From the NCBI GenBank assembly GCA_964020085.1, contig OZ026596.1, positions 45,706,811 to 45,770,810 on the forward strand: a stretch of DNA of 64,000 bases. Reading direction: 5' to 3'. Under the pieces are notes generated by a model. That model saw only the letters and a program-made list of their open reading frames with translations. It searched no databases and was not told the origin of the DNA. This document shows positions 12,131-25,600 of the stretch, one piece after another; the first letter of the stretch is position 1; each line of letters starts with the position of its first letter. Position numbers and translations under genes: made by a program. This DNA comes from Micromussa lordhowensis. Taxonomy: Eukaryota > Cnidaria > Anthozoa > Scleractinia > Lobophylliidae.

Positions 12131-13564
12131 CGCCCCATTTGTACACCTGTATGCATGTTTACAAACACTTGCAGCCATCAGGAACTTGTCGTGACTCATG
12201 CTCTGCAGAATTTTCACGGTTCTAGATTCTGCCGCCTCGATTTTTCAAGTTGAGATAAAAGAGGAGATGTATATTAAGTGGGAAATTCCAACTCTAAATT
12301 AACAGCTGAGGCGCTTAGATTTGTTTCTTTCTTTTTAAATCTTTTTCGTTTTTTTTTTTTTGGGGGGGGGGGTTGTTTTATTTATTTTTTTCATTCTTTG
12401 TCAACTACTGTTGGCGCACGCAATATTCAAATATTTAACGTAAATTTAATCGGGCGCTATCCATAACGTAATCATGTACACAGCGAAAATTCAAATGTAC
12501 AATCGTCGAACATTTGCAACTGAAGATGACATGGGAATTTCGAAACATGTTTTGTAAAATGAAAAATGTTGTTTCTTTTTTGAAAGTTAGACAATTACTT
12601 TGGTTTTACTACGTTTTGATATTGGTTGAGTAGTTTAATTGGTAAGTAATTGGTTTAATTATCCAACGGCCTGATATCTAAATGATTTAAGTACTGTAAG
12701 CAACCTGTTAAACCGGTTTGGTGGCGCGTCATCTGTACAAATCTGGTACTAAAGCACGGAGCTTACAGAATTACCGCAAATACTCACGCCATCATTTGTC
12801 GTTTTTTTTTCGCGGATTCAGCTTCGAGACTGTTACACAACTCGCTTCCCTCTCAAACCGAAAGAAAATTATACACGCTTAAACATTCTCTCTTTGATTA
12901 AGCAAAAACAGCTCAGGCTACAATCAATAAATGCCTCAGGTGTCAAATGTATTAACGTGAGATGCTGCGAATGCAGCCTGACAGTAAAACGTCTTCTTTT
13001 TGTACTGTTAGAAAGAACGAAAGGAAGTGACGAGAAGTGCAGGATGAAACCCGAGCTCCGAGCGAGTCTTTCTCACCCTACTTCTGATTCAAGAGTACTT
13101 TTGTCGCTTCCTTGAGTGTTGTCAAACCCTTTGTATTTGTTAATTGATATACGGGGTTTAGTCACGAAAAGGCCACGCGACAATTATGAGCCACGGAATG
13201 AAACCTAACCTGGCGGGATTTATAACTTCTGCTGATTGATAGCACTACACATTCTATTGAGACACTCGAACCACTTCTCAGACCACTCCATACCGTCAAG
13301 CATTGTGTTCCATTTAATGGTCAAACCTTTCACAGGGCGTTAACACCAATTACGAACTGGGTATACTTAAGAAACAATCGACGAGCGAGTTGACGAAGTG
13401 AAGCTAAATCTCACCGAATTTTTGCGCGCCGTTGCATAAATGTGCCGTCATCTCTTGTCATCCTGTCATCCTGTGACCCTGTAATTGGTAACCTCCCGGC
13501 TATCCCAGTTCTTGAACGTTCTGAACGTGCTTAACCGCGCCGGGAGGTTGGCGCTAGAGAATAT

Positions 13565-13574
13565 CCATATATGG
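13565..13574. promoter_or_regulatory. CArG box (SRF-type site) upstream of Mondo
   Basis: CCATATATGG matches the serum response factor consensus CC(A/T)6GG exactly. It lies 111 bp before the chosen Mondo start codon, in the expected promoter or 5' UTR. Any regulatory role is inferred from position only. Confidence 0.35.
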
Positions 13575-13684
13575 ATTTGGTGGTACAATGGTGGACTGAA
13601 CTGAAGATTTGATTATTTTAGGTTGTCTTGCTACCAAGATTTAGCGACGAAAATCTCCGAAATGCGACGAAATATAACTGCATT

Positions 13685-16600
13685 ATGAGTTTGAATTCTA
13701 GATTTGCTTCTGCTAGTCAGCTTGGAATAAGAAATCCACCATATACAGCTAACAGTTATCGTGAGTCAAGTCACGAAAATGCACATGAGAGGCAGGCTTC
13801 TTCATCGGCCTCGATCACTCTGGATGAGAACTTGTCTAGGTTGTTCGAGTGCATGAGACTGGAATATGGCACGTAAGTTGACCGAAATAATCTTCTGATT
13901 CCTTCTGAAGTTTAGCAGTATTTCTTATGACAGAAATTGCAGATTTAGGGCAAATACTGTATAATAGACTTCGAATCGTGTTTTTTCTGTGCATGGTGAA
14001 TCAATTCATAAGTGCTTGAATTGTACTAGAATTAACAAAGAGATAAATATTGTTAGATACCTTGTTAATTAGTTTGTGTTTAACGCAGTAAATACATTCT
14101 ACCACCTGATCTGTTGGACCCTTATGTAAGATCTGTTAATATACACTTCATTGTTGCAGAAACATTAAGTTAATTGAGCAGAAAAAATAGTTCTAACCTG
14201 AGGCTCTGTCCTATTAATACACTATATGATGAGTTCGAAGTTTTTGTCACTTGAACTCATCAGCTCGTTGTAGGCATTATTTAGAAATACTATCATATTT
14301 AAAGTGTTGAAAACGGTTTTGAGGAGACTTCCCACACTTAAGTGAAATAATGGAGTGATAGTAAACTTGATCATAAGATCTTACTACTGTACTAGGTAGA
14401 GTGTGTGGAACAGTTGTCATTGGCAAGAAAAGGAAATGTTTTGTGTCACGTGGCCTGGACTTGTAAAATGAAAAGGCTAAAGCGACTGACAACATTCCTT
14501 TGCTGAGGTTCCTTTATACTCCATAGTTTTTTTTATTTTCTTTTTTCCTTCCTATATTCTCAGTGAATCATAATTCAGTTGAAAGTTTTACAACTTTTCT
14601 ATATATATATTTTACATTTCTTTTTCCCTTTGTTTTGATATCTTTTTATGACAAATGTTTTAAGGAATAGCTGTGGTTTAAACCATGTAAGCTCAATTGA
14701 AAGTCACTTGCCAAGAGCTGTTGTTGTGTATATCTCTGAAAAACATTTCCTACCTGTTTGGGTTGTAGCAAAAGAAGTCAGTAAGAAAATCTTGACAAAC
14801 CATACACAGTCATGTGGTTGACTCTCTCTCTACATCTAGAGCCATGATCATAATTATATTTATGCTCTTTTAAATTGTGTACTCTGATCCTTATACACAT
14901 ATGGTTGAAACTGCTTGAAATGACCTTTATATATTTATAAAGTTCTGCATAGTTCATTTGGGAGATTATCCCCAACCCCTTGTAACGACCGCCCAGGAAA
15001 TAAGTTTTGGAAATTGGAGCCTCAAGTGATTAAAGTGGTTCAAGGCAGCAAAAACCACTTGTTGCTCCAGGAAATAAGTACTTTCCAGTTCCATTTCCAT
15101 TAACAGAGTCTTGTTTTTTATTTTATTCAATGTAGTGGAGGTTTTCTGATTTCTCCAAAGTGGAAGAATTTCCGAAGTCAGAAGTTACAGTTTGCTGAAA
15201 AGACGCGGTTGAACAATGCAATTTGGAGGTGCTGGCATATCCAATGTGAGTTTCTTTGAACACTGTATTACATGTTTCTTTTTGGTTGAAATATCAGTAC
15301 CACAGTTATTTCAAACTTTGCTTTTTCCTTACTTTTATGACTGAGAAAATATCTCCATTGTGATTGGTTGGAAAAGACAAACTTGTCATTAATTTTTAAT
15401 TTGCTTTTGCAGTACCATTTAATACAGGCATGTTTATAATTTCCTTAATCTTATAATAAATTAGTGTTCCTATGAAAGTTCAAGCAATTGAGAATTTGCA
15501 TTACTCATGATATTTTAAAATCTTTCTAGTCACACTTGTGTATAGGTTGGTTTAATTTGATTGAATTTTAAAATATCACTTGTAATGTAAATCCATAAAT
15601 TTGAACACTCATATTCATATGATTACAATCGCTAAAAGTTTTAATTGATTCTCCTACTCACGTGTACTCTACGTACCTTATTTAAATAAAAGATGTTGAT
15701 TCTAAGGAATTTGTGTGCAATCAAAGACATATTTTACATTTAATTTGTCATAGTGCAAATAAATGAATTGAGTAATGGAAAGGCCTTTCAGTTCTGACCA
15801 GTCATATTTTCTTCTCACATACAGATTCCAAGGGGAAACGCCCATTGTTTTGTCAGTTTGTGCCTCCCCTCTCTGAGGAAAAGGAACCTTTTAAGAAGAA
15901 ACCATTGGTAAGTGTTTTTTTTTTATAATTTGGTGGAAATAGAAAAGATAGGTTTTGATTCAGTCATATAACAAAGGACTTGCAAACTCTTGAACAAAAT
16001 GGTGATACTCCTAAGTACAGTGTATTCAGAATTTCGCAAGTAAAATCATAATGAATTCCAGAAAATTTGATCATGTGACTCCTTTACTACACCAGCTCAA
16101 CTGGCTTCCTGCTAAACAATTATTGTATTACAGGGACGCTGTGTTAACTTACAAATGTTTTAATGGCCTTGCACGTAAATATCTGGTAGATAAATTTACT
16201 AGGCGCTCCAGCATCCATTCCCGCCACACCCGTAATCGCAACTTATTTCATATACCACTTTATAGAACTTCCACCGGCCAACGCACATTTGCATATAGAG
16301 GAACTAGTATTTGGAACAATTTAGAGAATGATATAAAGCAATGCGTCTCCTTACAGTCGTTTAAGCAAGCTATAAAAGAGCAACTTTCAGATCAATTCCT
16401 TTCATAAGTTTTTTACGCTTTGGTTTTTATTCTTACATTTATTAATCATATTTTAAGTAGTTTAGTATGTAATGTATTCATATTATTGTAAATAGGGTCT
16501 GAAAAACCTCTTGAGGATGATTCTATTAAAGTGATTTGATTTGATTTGAGTGTATTACAGCTGGACTTGACTTTCAGGAAAAAATCTTGGGGTCAGCTGG

Positions 16601-19600
16601 CCCCTAAGTTTTCAGATTTGGTTGCCAGCACAAGTATTTTAGTCAGCAAAAAGTTTCAGCCATTCGGGCCTCATGATATATTTCCACAGAAAATAAGCTG
16701 AAATGGTACAAATTGTGTGTTTTCCATGTATAATCAGTTTCAATTGCTACTTTTTTTCTAAAATGACAGGGAAAATGGCTAGATAAAATTTTAGCCATAA
16801 TTTTTTTCCATCTATTTTTCTGCCTTGTCGAGTAAACACAACACATACCACATGGGTAAACACACTTAACATGGTCAATATTTCTTCAGTTTATTTATGC
16901 ATGTTAAAGTTGTACATGTTTTTTTCTTCTAGATCCAAAATCTACTACATATGCTTAGCTTTCCAACAATATAATTTGCAAGTCTCTGCATATTTCACAA
17001 GAAGAACACTGTTTCAAAGGCTACATGGATAACATTCATTCTACTCATTCAATGAGTATGAAATTTAAAAAAAATTAAGATATCTTATGGGCCATGCTGG
17101 CGATCAAGCGTGAAAAGTTAGTCACAAGTGAAAAAAATCTGGTCTCATTGGTGACCTCAGTGGTCGCAATGTTGAGCTCTGTATTACTAGCTACTCCTAC
17201 CAGCTTTATGTTTCATATTGCGGCATCCCTAGAGAGCTTATTTAGGTTTAATATTACCTTGACACAATGTAGTTTATGATAAGTAGGAATCTGATGATGT
17301 CCTTCCTTAATTTAACATTTTTCTTTGTTTGTAATATGCTTACATTTACATGTAATACTATAAATCATGGTCTCGTTTATTTGTTTTGCCAATTATCAAA
17401 TTGTGTATACATGTGCTGTTAAAACAAATGTTTTGTTATCCAGTACATGAACTCATTTTTGCATAACGTAACAGTTTTTTGTTTCATTTGTCACAAAGGC
17501 TGTCATACTTGAGGGCCGTTACTGGCGAAGAAAGTTGGAGGCTGTTGCTAGAGAGTACAAGAAGCTAAGAATTTACTACAAAAAGGTTGGTGTTGTATAT
17601 AAACCCCACGATCAGTAGACAAATTTTCCTAACTGCATGAGCACTCAGGCCTTTTATGTTGCTAGTTTTGAGAAGTTGGTGTAAGTATCAAAGTCTTTTT
17701 ACATACAAAGTAGGACCCTGGCACTAATTTGGATGCAGTCATTATTATGAATTCAAAACCATTTCTGCTTAGATTTGCCCTTCAGTCATGTACTATTGGC
17801 CATTTTGAACACCCACTATTTTGAGCTATTTTTTGGGTTAAACTGTATTGTTCTTTTCTCAGCTCCAATTAAATGTTAGGTTCAAATAACTACTGGACTT
17901 ACAAGGTCTAGTTTATAAAACAAACAAGCCAGCATTTATTGGAGGTCTAGCAAACATTTGAACCTGCAATTGTATGGCACCTAAAAAAAGTACCGTAATG
18001 AACAATCCACTGTGTACCAAACTAAATTATTATTAGCAAAGTCGGCGAAGTTGGCTGTATCATATTTTCCTCTTTAATATTTTAGTTAAATGTTGCCGTT
18101 ACTTCATAAAATGTAAAATTCTAACAAACTTTATGGGGAATGTAGTAAAAACAAAAACAAAAAGCAAGAAAGAAAACTTAAGATAATAATCCCAAAAGGG
18201 AAAGTGCAAACGGGACGAGAGTACCCATGTGAGGCACTCCCCAGGTTTTAACAACAAAAAATAAGGTTTTCAGAATGGTACAACAATACTCTTGAACCAT
18301 TGGATCCTGAATAAATGCTGAAATCAAACAACTGCCAGGTCTAAACTGTCAAATTCTAATTAAGTGCCTCTTTGGGACTCAACAAAACATAGTATGTCTG
18401 ACTGTATAGCCATTTTTTCAACATCAAGCGTTCAATTCCTCATTCCTGCTACTGTACGACTTGTAGAAATTCTCTTAGAAGAGTAGAATGTGTGAATGTT
18501 TCTGCTATCAAGCACCTTTATAATGCATTGTCAGAGAATTTTAATAAAACTGATTTCTATCAAGAATGAAAGAAAGTCAATTTTATTGTTACTGAGAACC
18601 TTTGAGTTTTTATTCTGGCTGTTTTAGAAATGCTGTGGCTTACAGCCAGACTACATGTTTGTCAGCATCAGCTATGTTTACAAGTCTATTTGCCCAAATT
18701 TGAACTTTGATCTAATTGTCTCACGCTTGAGTGAAGTGATCATCAGACTGTGGCCTAAGTGGCAGTTCAAACAAGATTTAAACTAACTCATGGAGGGCAT
18801 GTGGATCATTCCTGTTTCTGATTGCCTGCATAGAACTTGTTCTCGTGCCTGCATTTTGTTACTAGTTCAGATCTTTTGTTTAGAAACAGAGATCTGTCAG
18901 TAGATAGAATGCAGAGTTTCCTAGTCAGACACAATTTGCAGTATTACGGGGTTCCATTGTACGGACATGTTTACATGACAATTCGTATCAAGCACTCCTA
19001 CGATATTTGTTTGAATCTACTTCTGTTTTGCTTTGTTCATTATAACTAAATACATATTTTTTTCTTTTTCGCAGTGGTCAAAAACTCCTAATGCCAGCCC
19101 ACTTCAGCATTTGAGCCTCAGGGTATGCTAAATCCTTTTCTCCTTTGCCTATGTTAAATTGTGCTAAACTTGAGATTCGATCCAAGAGCAATGTGCTCTG
19201 CATGCATCCATGTAGCTGCTCTGACTGGGTTTTACTTTGAGCACTGTCTGGATACCTGGACTTTTTGTCATCTGTGGAACTCTCTGGTTTGAATATCATG
19301 TCTCGGTGGTGCAACTACATAAATCCAGCCTGGTACACACAATCAGCATATCAAGGACTTGCCCTATAGCCTGTGGAATAAGTTTGAAAGTAATTTTGGT
19401 TGAGCTCAAACCACTAAAATGTTCCTTAAGGATTGTATGACAAGAGTTAAAGTGAAAGAACGTTGATCAAAGTGGTATTCCTTGCCCCGTATTTATTGCA
19501 GGCTCAGCAGATTGATCAAGAGATTGCTTTTCAGCTAGAAGAAAAAGAAAGAAGGAGAAAAAGGTTGGTGTGGTTATTGTCTGATTTCTTTTAATACCTC

Positions 19601-22600
19601 CATGACAATGATTTACATTTCACTTTCATATTTCCTTAGAAACCTTATCGAGGGCGTATAAAAAGAGCCTTTCTTTGCTTGTATTGATTATGATAGAAAA
19701 GAGTGACAGTGACTAGGACATATTTGAGACAGTGTGACTACGGTATCAGAACCATAAAATTGCACTCTACACCATCTGATATTGTCTCACTATTCTAATA
19801 TATGCCTCAATTCACCTGTCGTTTGTCTTTTATTTGCCAGGACTACAAGTTCAGGGAGTGGTGAAGATATTCTGCCCATTAGCCCTCCTACTTCTTGTGG
19901 TGATCCACAAGTTGACCAGATGTTTAATGTTATGGACACAGCTTTCAATCATGGTAGTTTATGTCATTTATTGTTGTAGAGTCAAACCCCATACACAAAC
20001 CACTCCTATAAGGGGAAACCACCTATAACTCTTTGTAGTCATGGTATCAGCTGATTACAAACACTACATTTTTAACCTCCCATAAGACACTTTTTCTGTT
20101 CCTAAGTATGGCTATTTACAGGAAGGTGAAATGTCTTGTAGTTCATAAGAGATCCTGCAGTAATCTTACTATTTGTTTATTACACAACCTTTTTTCCTTT
20201 GGCCTGTTGATGGGCTTGTTTCTGAATTAACTTATTCAAATTATCAATATTGGTGGGTCATGATTGTCTTTATTCTCCATTATATCTCTCTGCTTGATAA
20301 TGTACTTGGTAGAGAGTTAAGGGTGCTCAATGTCACTGCTATGCAGAACGGCAAACGTAAACTACAGAATGCATCACATGCTAAAGGAAGTATTTCCTAT
20401 TAGTATATACCGCACAAGTGAATAGTACTTTTCGCGCGCGCTGATTGGCTAGCTCGGAGGTGATTAGCTAAGTACTATTCACCTCCGAGCAGCCGAAGAA
20501 AAACAAAGTGGCTTTTGTCGCTATATTTTAACTAATGAAGTTACTCTTTGGGCTGCTAGTTATTCAGCTTGTGTGGTATATACTAGTTAAAACAATTATT
20601 CACCTCTGTGTCAGTGAAAGTGGTGGATATTTACCGAGCCGCGAAGCGGCGAGGTAAATATCCACCACTATTCACCTCCACTTCGGTGAATAATTGTTAA
20701 TTATTGTTTTCTTCAGATGTGGCATTGTCTTCTCTGCCTGACACGTTGTTTACCTCTCGATCAACAATGTTCGGAGGGGCTTACATCCCTAGAGAACTTC
20801 TTGAACAACAGGCTTTATCAAGACGACCCACAGGTAAGTAGCAACAAATTGTCACATTAGATAATTTTTGTCTGATGAAATTGTTTGCTATAGACATCTT
20901 TAAATGGCTAATACCACATTTTCTCGTTTAAACTTAAGGCCTTAAATGAACTTCGGGAGAGGGGTGGGGGTACTCCAAAATGTTTTATATGGGGAGGGTC
21001 TGCCCTTAGGTCTAAACCTTTGCCTCTTTGCATTTAACAAGTATTCCACGAGCACACATTGAAATTGAGATGCTACATAGCCAACAAGGCACATAGTGCT
21101 GAGTTGGCTATAATCATCTCATATCCAACAATAAGTGGAATAATTGTCTTGTTAAAAGCGCCCAAAAAAATCATGCATGTGCTTACCATATTCATAGAGC
21201 ATGGTACAATGGCTAAGCCAATGAACACTCTTGAACGGCATTATCTTATGATCCAGATTTTAATAATATGTGTTATTCACCTTTTAAATTCATTTTGATT
21301 ACTCAGATGCACCAGATGTATTTCAAGTACCCACTCTTGATAGTTTACAGCCCAATTTAGATGAATTTATGGAGCATTTTGAATCATTTACTGGTAAGAC
21401 TTTAAAAAGAATTTGATATCATTTGACTGCAACTGTCAGAGTAGGGAACTTACTCACCAGCTTGCTTGGGTTCAATTTGGACTTTGAGTCATGGGTACTG
21501 CCTTTGTTTTTCTGTGGATTCTCCAGTCCTGTCCTCGCTGATCATTCAAAATTATAATTTACTTTAATTTTTTTTTTGTTCATCAACAATTAGGACTTTA
21601 TGGGAAAGAAAGAGATAGTACAAAATAATACTCCAAAATGTTTTCCTTCAGGGGTCTAGCACTTGTATGACCTCAAGTAATTGACAGCTTGCATGGGACA
21701 TTGAGGTAATGTCATTTTAATTTGTTATCCTGTTGGCTTCCAGGCATGCTTGTTGCAAAGGAAGCAGAAATTGCAGAGAATCAGCAACATTTTGTTCAAC
21801 AAGGTGACTACCAATGCCAAGCTGTTGGCACAGCACCAAACAATTCCACGATGTTTGTGAACCAAGGGGTACCATATGAAACCAACGTTTCAGGACACGA
21901 TGAAGTCATGGACCATTCTGGAACCTACGACTCTGTTGCACAGCAAATGTTTGCAACAGGCACAAACAACAATGCTCAGATGACTCAGCAGGGTATGCAG
22001 CCTACTGGACAAGTTCTGATGGAAATCTCCAGTGCAAATCCAGCTGTTGGTTATTCCTTTGATTATGGAGAAAGCTTCACTGCACAACTAGAACAAACTG
22101 TGCCTGCCCAGTCACCAGGTTTAAATCCAACAAATAAGCAGCATCATGCAACATCCCCAGTGCAAGGTGCTGTCCTGTCATCCCCAGTTGAGCAGCCTCA
22201 GTTGCCACCATATTCACCGCCTCAACAACAATACTTGCAGAGTCCACTTGAGGAAATTCAGGCTCAGCAACTTGCGTCATCTGGCGTTAGTAATGTTAAT
22301 GTTCTGAGTCCTTCCAACCAGTTTGTGGGTAATGTTGATCCCTTTAACTCATCAAGGCAGATTGACACTTCAAATCAGCCAAGGAAAGGAAGGCTGCCAA
22401 GAAATGTGTCAGATTCTATGTTGTACACAATGGACTTGTCTCAACTTGGAACCTCATTTCAGACAAACCTATTTCCTTCGATGGAAAGTAATCTGCCTCC
22501 TCAACTGGAAGCCCCTAATCTGGTGGCACATTTGCAGTCCATACAGCCCCGCACGAGGGTAACATCAGCACCATCAGCCGCTACCCAAGCAAAACGGGCA

Positions 22601-25600
22601 CGGCTGCCCAGGAATATGTCTGACTCTAAACTGAGCAGTTTAACTAGCATGTCCAGAAGCCCCACATCACCCCCGTCTTTACCAACAGTGCAGTCTGCAG
22701 ATGTCAGTAACCAGCCAACGGTAAGTTCAAGTCAGCAGCCTGGAAGGCGAAAACCAGGGAGATTTCCGCGGGTCATGTCTGACACATCTCTTATTAGTAT
22801 GGGCCAACAACGGCAACAGCTGCCCTCAGCACCAGCAGTTACCAGTACATTGACCACTCAGCGTAGACGGAAAATGTCTGATCCTCAACACCTTGTTAGT
22901 GCTGCAGTGGCTGCCATGCCATCTCACACTGCAACCTTCACCAGTGCCGCAGAAACGCAGTTGTACAGCACCAGTAGCAGTTTGTCCTCTTTATCAAATA
23001 CACAGTTCCTGGAGCAGTTGCTGTCAGTGCCTGTGTCCTCTTCAGGTGGGGTATCTACTACACCTCAAGCTGCTGAATCCTTCCAATCAGCAAACAGCTC
23101 AGTCATTGGGCAGCTTCTCACTCAGCAGTCTGCCCCATCTACTGCTGCAGTGCAAATGCCTGCAAGGGATTCCAGCACATTAGGTGGTACACAAGACCCT
23201 GCTTTACTCAATCAACTTTACCAGTTGAAACAAGTGTTACAAAAACAAACTGTTCCAACAGAGCTTGTCAATGCACTGAATTCCTTGACTAACACTGGAG
23301 CAACCCAAGCTATGCAGCACAAACAAGACCAGGCACAGGCTCTCCAACAGAAGTCTGCAACTGCTCGGCCATCACTTCAAATGAAGCCTCAAAATCAAAA
23401 TGCAATCACTCAGGCTCTTCAGTCTCTATTGCGTGCACCACCTAATGTTGCTATTCAGCCATCAACATCGAATAAACAGACTACCCAAGTGAGCAGTTTC
23501 TCATCACAGTCCTCACTTCAAGCACCGATCGTCACATCTCACAACATACCAGCTCCTACAGTCACCATTAAGCACCAACCCCAAAGCAAGCCTTCTGGTC
23601 CAACTGTTTGTCAAAATGTTATGCCATCAACAGCTGTAATACTGACATCTCAGGGTGGCATCCAGAGTACTGGAATGTCTGTCCAGAACACACACACGGA
23701 CCAAATGAATAATGTGCCTGAAGTGGTGACCTCTCCTGTGCCGCAGGTGGTGAATATTGGGCATTCAGCTGTTCCAGGTCGTATTATTTTGCCTGCAAAT
23801 GTAAACCTTAGCACATTGTCTCTGGCTCAACTTGGCTTTTCACCAGCAGCACTTCAGTCGGTGAGTCATCAGTGAGTTTAAATCAAATCAAGTGGGTTTA
23901 TCTCGTTGCAGGTGACTTTTTCCTTCATCATACATTGTGAACACTAAATGTAACAGTTTTTCAGCATGGTGAGCACTTCCAAAGAAAGTCTACAAGATAA
24001 TCTGAGACTGATTTTAACCTGAATCTCATGGGTCCAGGGCTCGAAATAATTTCTGGAGGGTCTCCGGACACGATGACCGGCCAAATTCATTTTAACTCGG
24101 TCACATACCATTTCTGGCTGATCAAATTATGTAAAATAAATAACTCTTAAAACAGGGGCCCATGAACCAAAACTGGCATTATATATTTCCAAAAAAGTTG
24201 TTGCTTAGAGCTTATAGCACTTTAAAGCACCCATTGTCATCAACAAAAGTAAATTACAGCAGCAAAATGAAAATAAGTTTATGTGTATTAATAGGTACAC
24301 TGTCTGCAAGTGTAAAGACTACCGGTAACCCTCAGAACGTTAAATATCGTTATCGTACACATTTTGTAAATAAGTAAATGCACAGTAAATGCCTCCACAT
24401 ATAATGATTTCTGGTGTTTGTATCACGGTGTGAGATCTTGATCCTAAAACTCCGCCAGTAATCCATGTTACTCCTCATTACAAGAGATGAAAAATTTGAC
24501 TTCATTGAGAAAAGCTTAGTAACCAGGCATTTTAACTCGGGTGTGCTGGAAGAGCGTGAACCCTGATATCTGTTTTCAATGCTCGAATTGTAAACAACAG
24601 TTCTTGTTGCATTTCACCCAGGATTTCAAATCAAAGTTCCACAAATGACAATACACAGCGACTTGCTACAACTGAAACAACTGAACAGCATGGAAATATT
24701 ACTTTATTTCATTTTCAAAACGATCAAATGTGACCGGTCAACATGACCGGCAAGACGAAAGGTTGACCAGTCAACTCCCAAATCAGTTCAGACATTGTCC
24801 GTTGACCGGCCGTTATTTCGAGCCCTGTGGGTCAGAGTGATATTAAGGATTAATAAAATTATCACGTATGCATTGTCAGAGATTTGAAGAAATTGTCTGA
24901 GTCAATAAGTGATAGGAACAATCTACAAAATGTTGAAAACACCAACAATACTAATTCTTGATTTTATGAAGAAACATGATTACTTTTTTTCCTAACATAA
25001 AGGACAGTGCCTTTTTGTGCAAAAAAAAACCAGCCACTTAGATTGGTGAAAAGAATTCGATATTTAAATGAAGCACATCCCCTAGCAGGTATTAAATTAT
25101 CTAACAAATAGATGGACTGTTTTTGTTGTCGATTTATATTTTCAGGTGTCTGTTAGCCTGCCATCAAGTGTAGCAAACAGTGCCTCATCTTTGTCAACAG
25201 TGGCCACATTGAGTGCAGCCACCAAAAGTTCAGTTGGTGAGTGCAAAAATGATTTCATCTACTCATCGTCTTGATGAATAAACTCAACAGTCCATATTGT
25301 AAATTGGTCCACTAGTTAGACTACATCCATTGATAAGGGATAACGTGCAACAAAGTATAATCCAAACAACTGGCAATCCAGTGCTACATTGGGGAGCCTT
25401 GTGAAAATGCATTTTACCCTGTCACTCACAAGAGCATTCTATTTGGAAAATAAAATCAAATTCCATTTTCCAAAAAAGAGAAAAACAAGCAGTATACCAT
25501 GAAAGTTCTACTGACTAATGGTCACATACCAGGGTTTCATCCACAGATTCAAAAAGTTAGAACCAAGCTGTACACCATGTGACATGAAATCTCGACAGCT

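Larger units (their letters stand above)
10601..13560. other. Intergenic DNA between the TRP and Mondo genes
   Basis: Apart from the hairpin element at 11213-11313 and the Penelope fragment at 11915-12130, this stretch looks non-coding. It includes T-rich tracts (11070-11210), a T-run followed by a G-run at 12350-12372, and a 13489-13550 segment whose ends form an inverted repeat (AACCTCCCGGC against GCCGGGAGGTT). The end near 13560 should approach the Mondo promoter. Confidence 0.5.

Noticed and set aside
12037..12225. Cysteine-rich 62-codon ORF as a small secreted protein
   Set aside because: Its sequence continues a Penelope-like GIY-YIG entry motif from the preceding frame, so it is a transposon relic.
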